DNA from: Halonotius pteroides
Lineage (GTDB): Archaea > Halobacteriota > Halobacteria > Halobacteriales > Haloferacaceae
DNA length: 64,000 nucleotides
NCBI RefSeq assembly: GCF_003605635.1
Contig: NZ_QMDW01000006.1
Coordinates: forward strand, 1 to 64,000
Reading direction: 5' to 3'
The notes beneath the pieces are model-generated. The model was not told the DNA's origin. It did no database searches and saw nothing but the letters and a program-made list of their open reading frames with translations. A program made the translations under genes and the position numbers. This document shows positions 58,235 to 64,000 of this stretch, one piece after another (positions within the stretch are counted from its first letter, which is position 1; each line of letters opens with the position of its first letter).

Positions 58235-59686
58235 ATGAGCCCTGGTGTGACCGGCTCCTCACGGTCGACCTACGCGATCCTCGGCTGTGGCAGTGTCGGC
58301 CACGCAGTTGCTGAGGATCTCGCCGAGGCGGACAACGACGTGCTCATCCTCGATACGGACGCCGACCGGGTTGAGGCCCTGCGCGATCAGGATCTCAATG
58401 CGACGGTACAGGACATCAGCAAGCCCTCGGTCGCCGAGGCGGTCGCCGACCGCGATATTTTGCTGGTGTTGGCCTCCGATATCGAGGCCAACAAGGCGGC
58501 GGTCGCGGCGATCCGAGAGGCCGGTGGCGATCAGTACATCGTTGTCCGTGCCTCCGATCCCGTCAGCCAAGACGAGCTCAGCGAGCTTGGGGCAGATGTC
58601 GTTGTCAACCCCTCGGAGGTGATCGCCGACTCCGCGCTGCGCAGCCTCGAATCCGGCGAGCTCCAGTATAAGGCCCGCCAGCTCGCCGATATCCTCGAAT
58701 CGACGGAAGGCCGGCTGGCGATTCTCACACAGGATAGCCCCGATCCCGATTCGATCGCCAGTGCGACCGCGCTGCAGGCGATCGCCGCCGAGTTCGGCGT
58801 TGAGGCCGACATCCGCTATGAGGGCGATATCGGCCACCAAGAGAACCGCGCGTTCGTCAACCTGCTTGGGATCGAACTGCTGGCCAGCGACGACGAGCCC
58901 GCAATCGAGGAGTACGACCGGGTTGCTCTCGTCGACAACGTCCAGTCCGGCAGCGACGATCCCACCTTCGAGATCGATATCCTCATCGACCACGCCGAAC
59001 CCGACGAGGAGGTCGACGCCCCCTTCGTCGACGTGCGGACAAACCTCTCTTCGACATCGACGATCCTCACCAAATACCTCCAGGAGTTCGATCTCGGTCC
59101 GGGCGAAACGGTCGCTACCGCGCTGCTGTATGGGATCCGGGCAGAAACACTGGATTTCAAGCGGGATACGACACCCGCGGATCTGACCGCCGCCGCCTAC
59201 CTCCATCCCTTCGCCAACCACGACACGCTTGAACAGGTCGAATCGCCGTCGATGTCGCCGGAGACGCTGGATGTGCTCGCGGAGGCGATTCAGAGCCGCG
59301 AGGTACAGGGGAGTCACCTGTTTTCGACAGCCGGCTTCATCCGCGATCGGGATGCCTTAGAGCAGGCCGCGCAGTATCTGCTGGATCTGGAAGGGATCAC
59401 CACCAGCGCGGTCTTCGGGATCGTCGACGAGCGGATCATCGTCGCCGCTCGCTCGAAGGATATCCGGATCGATATCGGCAGCGTCCTTGAGGGAGCCTTC
59501 GAAAACAGCGGCGACATTGTCGGCCACTCCACACAGGGCAGCGTCGAAGTCCCGCTGGGCATCTTCACCGGTATCGAGACCAGCGAGGACAACCGCGACA
59601 CGCTTCTGCGGTTGACCGAAGAGGCCGTCAGAAAGAAGCTCTTTGCGGCGTTGGGCGTCGAAGGCAGCGATACAAACGGGTCTTAG
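58235..59686 (+). CDS. TrkA-N (Rossmann) plus DHH/DHHA1 phosphoesterase protein, 483 aa
   Basis: Residues about 10-140 form a nucleotide-binding Rossmann domain (YAILGCGSVGHAVAEDL). The DHH part has TQDSPDPDSIASATAL, IGHQENRAFVN, VALVDNVQSG and IDILIDHAEPDE in place of the canonical DHH triad. The C-terminal DHHA1 part includes FIRDRDALEQAAQYLL. This fusion is frequent in haloarchaea; nanoRNase or cyclic-dinucleotide phosphodiesterase activity is possible, gated by a nucleotide. Confidence 0.85.
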   Translation: MSPGVTGSSRSTYAILGCGSVGHAVAEDLAEADNDVLILDTDADRVEALRDQDLNATVQDISKPSVAEAVADRDILLVLASDIEANKAAVAAIREAGGDQYIVVRASDPVSQDELSELGADVVVNPSEVIADSALRSLESGELQYKARQLADILESTEGRLAILTQDSPDPDSIASATALQAIAAEFGVEADIRYEGDIGHQENRAFVNLLGIELLASDDEPAIEEYDRVALVDNVQSGSDDPTFEIDILIDHAEPDEEVDAPFVDVRTNLSSTSTILTKYLQEFDLGPGETVATALLYGIRAETLDFKRDTTPADLTAAAYLHPFANHDTLEQVESPSMSPETLDVLAEAIQSREVQGSHLFSTAGFIRDRDALEQAAQYLLDLEGITTSAVFGIVDERIIVAARSKDIRIDIGSVLEGAFENSGDIVGHSTQGSVEVPLGIFTGIETSEDNRDTLLRLTEEAVRKKLFAALGVEGSDTNGS

Positions 59687-59973
59687 GCAGCGGCTTCGTC
59701 GGTGTCGTCGGTCTCTTGGAGGCGTTCGATCGTACTGTTGACAAGGACGATATCGCCGACGGCTCGCACCCACCGGTAGGGGATCAACACGCCCTTACCT
59801 GGGCCAACGGTGTCAGCAAACAGTTCGTCGTTGAGTTCACCGACCGCCAAGCTCGTGACCGATTCGCCATCCAAGTTCAGCTGTACGTCCTCGATCTCGC
59901 CGACAAACACACCACTGTTCGAGTAGACCTCACGGCCGACGAGCGTCGTGATCTCCTGGGGAGTCCCATCCAT
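59683..59973 (-). CDS. PRC-barrel domain protein, 96 aa
   Basis: ITTLVGREVYSNSGVFVGEIEDVQLNLDGESVTSLAVG is the PRC-barrel pattern, followed by VLIPYRWVRAVGDIVLV. ATG 59973 was chosen. It converges with the DHH gene, overlapping its stop by 4 bp. Archaeal PRC-barrel proteins have been tied to cell division (CdpB) and RNA processing; this one cannot be placed further. Confidence 0.85.
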   Translation of the reverse strand: MDGTPQEITTLVGREVYSNSGVFVGEIEDVQLNLDGESVTSLAVGELNDELFADTVGPGKGVLIPYRWVRAVGDIVLVNSTIERLQETDDTDEAAA

Positions 59974-60090
59974 GCACCTACCGTTGGGGGCACCGATAAT
60001 AAGATTTCGTGGTCGACAGACAGGTGTCAGACAGCGACGCGTCGACGACACCACTACCAACCTGTCACTGCCCCGAACCGAGCACGACGG

Positions 60091-60894
60091 TTATCGTAGC
60101 ATCGACTCCTCGCCATCGAGCTCGGCCAGCGGCAGGGGTGTCGATGCCCCACGCCAGTGATCGAGTCGGCTGGTGGCCCACGAGATGGCGTCGTCGCCAC
60201 AGTTGCGGATCAGCGCGCGGCCACCACTGTCATCGATAACCAGCAAGCCGGCCGTCGATCCCATGGGACGGTCAACGACAACAAGACCATGCGACGGCGT
60301 CGTCTCGAGCAACCGGAGATCGGCACCGGCCTCTTTGAGTGCGGCTAAGGCGTCCGAATAGGTATCGACAAGTGCTGACACGACCGAATCGGTGACGATG
60401 ATCTCAACTGTTTCCGTGTTGTCGGTCGCCAGCGCACAGGCGTCGATCAGCTGTGGAAACACCGCTGGACAGAGAATGCGGATCGACTGGGCCTCGCCTA
60501 ACAGCGCACAGAGCGCGGAGATCGGCTGATGGGGCGTCGCCTGGGTGGCGGTGATGATCGTCGCATCATCAAGCATCGACCGATCGATCTGCTGTGTTGG
60601 CGGCAGCTCGGCAAAGACATCGCCCGCCGAGAGCAGTTCGGCCGTCTGAGCTTTAAATCGGTAATACTCCGAGAGCAACAGTTCGCCGAGGAGCGTCCGT
60701 CGGTAACCCTCCGGCGATCGAGTCACGAGGCCAGCGGCTTCGAGATCACGGATGCTTCGGTCGACAGTCGAGCGTGAGGGTGGAACCGCTTCAACGATAT
60801 CGCGTTTCTCACAGCCGGCGACATCGACGGCGTACAACACCGACTCCCGCTGGATGAGCGTCGACAACACATCGGATGGGTCAGTGGTTACCAT
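60091..60894 (-). CDS. Winged-helix regulator with DUF1724 domain, 267 aa
   Basis: The N-terminal winged helix (KRDIVEAVPPSRSTVDRSIRDLEAAGLVTRSPEGYRRT) is followed by an effector-like domain (VEIIVTDSVVSALVDTYSDAL, THGLVVVDRPMGSTAGLLVIDDSG-like). This is the archaeal DUF1724 regulator plan. A TATA-like TTTAAATATA lies upstream at about 60937-60950. Confidence 0.85.
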   Translation of the reverse strand: MVTTDPSDVLSTLIQRESVLYAVDVAGCEKRDIVEAVPPSRSTVDRSIRDLEAAGLVTRSPEGYRRTLLGELLLSEYYRFKAQTAELLSAGDVFAELPPTQQIDRSMLDDATIITATQATPHQPISALCALLGEAQSIRILCPAVFPQLIDACALATDNTETVEIIVTDSVVSALVDTYSDALAALKEAGADLRLLETTPSHGLVVVDRPMGSTAGLLVIDDSGGRALIRNCGDDAISWATSRLDHWRGASTPLPLAELDGEESMLR

Positions 60895-61249
60895 TGGTGG
60901 ACGTGCGGGAACCTCGTATACTGGTATAAACGACCGTGATATATTTAAACGTTCGTCACACGGCGATACGTTCGTGCAGACGGTGATGTAAAACCATAGC
61001 CTACCATTATGTTAGACGCCGGAGTGCCTCTGATAACCCGGCAATCCTGTCGGTCGCCCTGCCCGGACGACCGTATTATGTTTGTCGACCCTGCCCGGAT
61101 CGACAAGCGATACCGGCCGGCTTGCCCGGGTCGGCTTGGTACCGTCACGCTGGCTGCCAGGTGGCGGCCACACGACACTTTTCAACGCCTGACCACGTGA
61201 CATCCATGTCGCCTGTGTTTATTTACCGCTCCCGCACCCACAGCAGGAT
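60895..61249. other. Gene-free stretch with divergent promoters and three imperfect TGCCCGG repeats
   Basis: The left part has the TATA-like promoter of the DUF1724 gene. At 61045-61135 the motif TGCCCGGA/G plus TCG-type flanks recurs three times (near 61059, 61091, 61124) about 31-33 bp apart. I see no gene and cannot assign a function; the right part leads to the oxidoreductase start at 61250. Confidence 0.45.
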
Positions 61250-61852
61250 ATGAGTCAGACTGACGCTGACGCGACCGTCAGTATCGTTGGTGGCGGCCCC
61301 GCCGGCCTGAGTGCCGCGCTATTCGCCCAGAAAAACGGCCTCCAAGCCCGCGTTTTCGACACCGACGGGACGTGGATGCACAAAGCGCATCTGTTCAACT
61401 ATCTCGGCGTTGGCTCCCAAGACGGCACAGCGTTCATCGAGACCGCTCGCCAGCAGGTCGATAGCTTCGGTGTCGAGCGACACCAAGGCGAGGAGGTCAC
61501 CGACGTGACCGCAACTGACGATGGCTTCAGCCTCGAAACCGCCGAGAGTAGCTACGACGCCAACTACGTCGTGTTGGCGACAGGTGCCAACCGCGACCTT
61601 GCGGAATCGCTTGGCTGTGGCTTCGACGGTGATGTCGTCGATGTTGGCGTCGACATGGAGACCAGCGTCGATGACGCCTACGCTACGGGCGCGATGGTAC
61701 GCGCCGAGGAGTGGCAGGCGGTCATCGCAGCCGGTGACGGCGCGGCGGCCGCGCTCAACATCCTCTCGAAGGAGAAGGGCGAACACTTCCATGACTTCGA
61801 CGTGCCGGCCGACGCCGACGGCGTTTTCGGCGCGATGAGCGACGAGGCGTAA
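61250..61852 (+). CDS. Thioredoxin-reductase-like FAD oxidoreductase, short form, 200 aa
   Basis: The FAD-binding VSIVGGGPAGLSAALFAQ motif is at the N-terminus, and VVLATGANRDLAESLG and DVGVDMETSVDDAYATGAMV near the C-terminus bind FAD. The second nucleotide domain and CxxC of full thioredoxin reductase are absent, so this is the short haloarchaeal variant of unknown partner. Confidence 0.8.
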   Translation: MSQTDADATVSIVGGGPAGLSAALFAQKNGLQARVFDTDGTWMHKAHLFNYLGVGSQDGTAFIETARQQVDSFGVERHQGEEVTDVTATDDGFSLETAESSYDANYVVLATGANRDLAESLGCGFDGDVVDVGVDMETSVDDAYATGAMVRAEEWQAVIAAGDGAAAALNILSKEKGEHFHDFDVPADADGVFGAMSDEA

Positions 61853-61929
61853 CTCGACGGCAAGGCTCGTCGTCACCGCGGCCGCCGAAGACCACAACGT
61901 TTGACACGGATGCCACCGACAGTGCGGAT

Positions 61930-63417
61930 ATGGAGTTCGATCGAACGAGCGGCGTCTTCCTGCATCTCACCTCGCTTCCGGGGCCACACGGCATCGGCGA
62001 TCTCGGCGACGGGGCGCGGGAATTCCTCTCATTTCTCGACACCGCCGAACAAACCTACTGGCAGTTCTGCCCGCTGGGGCCAACCTCGGCGGCCCACGGC
62101 AACTCGCCGTATCAGTCGTTTTCGGCGTTTGCGGGCAACCCGCTGTTGATCAGCCTTGACCGCCTCGTCGACGACGGCTGGCTGACCGACGACGACCTCG
62201 AACCTGTCCCTGATTTCGATCCCCACGCCGTCGAGTACGAGCGGGTCGCCGAGTACAAACGTGACAAGCTCAGAGCCGCCTACGGGCGGTTCGACGAGAC
62301 GGCGACCGAGGACGACCGCGCGGCCCTCGCCGAGTTCCGTGAATCCGAGCCGTGGGTCGAGGAGTACGCCCTGTTTCGGGCGCTCAAACAGAAACACGAC
62401 GGCGTCGCGTGGATCGACTGGCCCGAACCGATCCGTACCCGCGATCCCGGCGCACTCGACGAGGCGCGCGAAGAACGCAGCGAGGAGATCGAGTACCGCG
62501 TGCTCGTCCAATACTGGTTCGACAAACAGTGGAACGCGTTTAAAGCCGACGCCGAAGACGCCGGTATCAAACTCGTCGGCGACGTGCCGATCTACGTCGG
62601 CCTCGACAGCGCGGACGTGTGGGCTAGCCCTGAAACGTTCCAACTCGACGACCAGAACCGGCCGACAGCGGTCGCCGGTGTTCCGCCGAACAGCGGCGAC
62701 GACGGGCAAAAATGGGGGAACCCGCTGTACGACTGGGGAACGCTTGCCGACAACGACTACGACTGGTGGGCCCGCCGGCTTGAGCGGCTGTTCGGCCAGG
62801 TCGATGTGACGCGACTGGATCACTTCCAGGGCTTTCTGGAGTACTGGGCGATCCCAACCCATGCCGACTCAGCAGCGGCGGGCGAGTGGCGCGACGGCCC
62901 GGCCTACGACTTTTTCGAGACGATCCGGGATCGACTCGGCGAACTCCCATTTATCGCTGAGGATCTCGGCTTTCCGGACGCCGAACTCAACGCCCTGATG
63001 GATCAGTTCGGCTTCCCCGGCATGCGCGTCCCGCAGTACGCCGACTGGTGTCAGGACGGCAACGCCCACCAGCCGATGCATTACCCCAAAAATTCGGTCG
63101 GCTACACTGCAACGCACGACACCAACACGTTCCAGGGCTACTACAACGGGCTTGGCGACCGCCAGCGGGAGTGTCTGCACTACAATCTCGGCGTCGATGG
63201 CGAGGAGATCAACTGGTCGATAATCGAGGCGGTCTGGCGATCCGACGCCGTGTTGGCGTTTACAACGATGCAGGACTTGCTTGCCCTCGACAGCCACGCC
63301 CGGTTCAACACGCCCGGCACCGCCGAGGGCAACTGGGCCTGGCGTGTTACCAGCGATGGTCTTGACGAGGATGTTGCCACCAAGCTCGGCACGATGACGA
63401 TGATCGAGCTTCGATAA
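61930..63417 (+). CDS. malQ: 4-alpha-glucanotransferase (amylomaltase), GH77, 495 aa
   Basis: It begins with RTSGVFLHLTSLPGPHGIGDLG, has QFCPLGPTSAAHGNSPYQSFSAFAGNP, the nucleophile region TRLDHFQGF, the acid/base region LPFIAEDLGF and TATHDTNTFQGYY, all GH77 hallmarks. It transfers glucan segments between alpha-1,4-glucans. Length is normal. Confidence 0.95.
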   Translation: MEFDRTSGVFLHLTSLPGPHGIGDLGDGAREFLSFLDTAEQTYWQFCPLGPTSAAHGNSPYQSFSAFAGNPLLISLDRLVDDGWLTDDDLEPVPDFDPHAVEYERVAEYKRDKLRAAYGRFDETATEDDRAALAEFRESEPWVEEYALFRALKQKHDGVAWIDWPEPIRTRDPGALDEAREERSEEIEYRVLVQYWFDKQWNAFKADAEDAGIKLVGDVPIYVGLDSADVWASPETFQLDDQNRPTAVAGVPPNSGDDGQKWGNPLYDWGTLADNDYDWWARRLERLFGQVDVTRLDHFQGFLEYWAIPTHADSAAAGEWRDGPAYDFFETIRDRLGELPFIAEDLGFPDAELNALMDQFGFPGMRVPQYADWCQDGNAHQPMHYPKNSVGYTATHDTNTFQGYYNGLGDRQRECLHYNLGVDGEEINWSIIEAVWRSDAVLAFTTMQDLLALDSHARFNTPGTAEGNWAWRVTSDGLDEDVATKLGTMTMIELR

Positions 63418-63473
63418 CACGGCCAGCCGCGGAACCGAAACCCCGAAGCCCACCGTATCCTACCTACTGTGTA

Positions 63474-64000
63474 ATGGAGACAGGCGTTATTTCGATCGAT
63501 GACCTCGCCGGGCCGTTCGATCTGCAAGCGACGGTCGAAAGCGGTCAGAGTTACCTGTGGAGCCGCCTCGACGGAAAGATGTACACCACCGACGACGCCC
63601 ACGGCGGGCAGGCGTGGTACGAAACGGTCGTCCCGCCGCTCGACGGCGTCAGCGACGAGCAGGCTGTCGTTCGTATCCGGCAGGTCGATGACGGAATCGA
63701 GTGGGAGTCGACGACCGATGCCGTCCCGATTCTCACCCATCTCCTCCGGCTTGACGACGATCTCACCGAGATCACCGCCGGCGCGCCCGATGAGCCGCTG
63801 TTCAACCGCGCCTTCGAGCAGTATCGTGGGCTGCGCCTCGTCCGCGATCCACCGTTTGCCTGCCTCATTTCGTTCATCTGTTCGGCCCAGATGCGCGTCA
63901 GCCGAATACACGGGATGCAGCAGCGACTCGCCGCCGAGTACGGCAAGTCCGTTGAGTTCGACGGCCGCACGTATCAGGCGTTTCCAACGCCGGAGGCGTT
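63474..64000 (+). CDS. 8-oxoguanine/3-methyladenine DNA glycosylase-like protein, 5' part only
   Basis: The visible 175 residues show the OGG N-terminal domain (FDLQATVESGQSYLWSRLDG) and the start of the helix-hairpin-helix domain (GLRLVRDPPFACLISFICSAQMRVSRIHGM). The N/Q-specific QSYLW element is a family marker. The gene runs off the right edge, so the catalytic lysine/aspartate region is not seen. Confidence 0.88.
   Translation, partial: METGVISIDDLAGPFDLQATVESGQSYLWSRLDGKMYTTDDAHGGQAWYETVVPPLDGVSDEQAVVRIRQVDDGIEWESTTDAVPILTHLLRLDDDLTEITAGAPDEPLFNRAFEQYRGLRLVRDPPFACLISFICSAQMRVSRIHGMQQRLAAEYGKSVEFDGRTYQAFPTPEA

Noticed and set aside
58259-59317. 352-codon frame antisense to the TrkA-N/DHH gene
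   Set aside because: Composition is arginine/valine-rich shadow sequence without motifs; the sense gene is well supported.

Overview
This is haloarchaeal DNA. The proteins are acidic (rich in D and E, poor in K), promoters are archaeal TATA-type with several leaderless starts, and the gene content is archaeal (PelA, FEN1, Orc1/Cdc6, type II 3-dehydroquinate synthase, DUF1724 regulator, archaeal-type pilin). I cannot name the species from the sequence alone. The window has two halves of very different character.

Region 1-19.2 kb is an accessory island with a plasmid-like make-up. It holds an intact orc1/cdc6 gene (5882-7066) embedded in an origin with inverted 25-bp repeats, a second array of related repeats with no orc1 gene (4424-4580), and a decayed origin: an orc1 fragment with an internal stop that begins exactly at the right end of a TnpB-only IS200/IS605-type element (330-1885). 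Around these lie a zinc-finger protein/PD-(D/E)XK nuclease pair with a structured leader and a strong palindromic operator (7763-9518), and a dense run of toxin-antitoxin (TA) loci: MNT/HEPN, two winged-helix/PIN pairs, UPF0175/PIN, and four copies of a two-gene winged-helix (DUF7342-like) plus TumE-like (DUF6516-like) module. An RNA ligase with a small partner gene lies between two of these modules.

Region 19.2-29 kb is a surface-glycan and central-metabolism block: an ABC exporter, a nucleotide-sugar epimerase, a GlmU/AglF-like nucleotidylyltransferase, a GlmM-like mutase and fumarase. It is interrupted by a fifth copy of the TumE-like module and an ATPase-DUF234 gene. From 28.9 to 33.2 kb there are two broken TA loci (DUF433/DUF5615 with a frameshift; vapBC split by a second TnpB element) around BolA and FEN1.

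Region 33.2-64 kb is mostly core chromosome: an ABC exporter, ornithine cyclodeaminase family, PelA, IMP dehydrogenase-like GuaB, PurM, M50 protease, TraB, BFN nuclease-like protein, HtrA, CobT, GpmI, AroD, type II DHQ synthase, a TrkA-N/DHH protein, MalQ, an OGG-like glycosylase (cut by the window edge) and two tRNA-Lys(CUU) genes. Within it sits a small AT-rich patch (about 40.03-41.2 kb) with a secreted eight-cysteine protein and a DUF4870 membrane protein, next to an MNT antitoxin gene with a one-base frameshift and no HEPN partner, a RHH/RelE pair, and a degenerate copy of the guaB 3' end.

The most unusual material is the five-copy winged-helix/TumE-like module family (each copy with its own promoter, four with a TATA-proximal palindrome), and three classes of origin repeat, two of which share a fixed 25-bp layout and differ in an internal 9-bp core.
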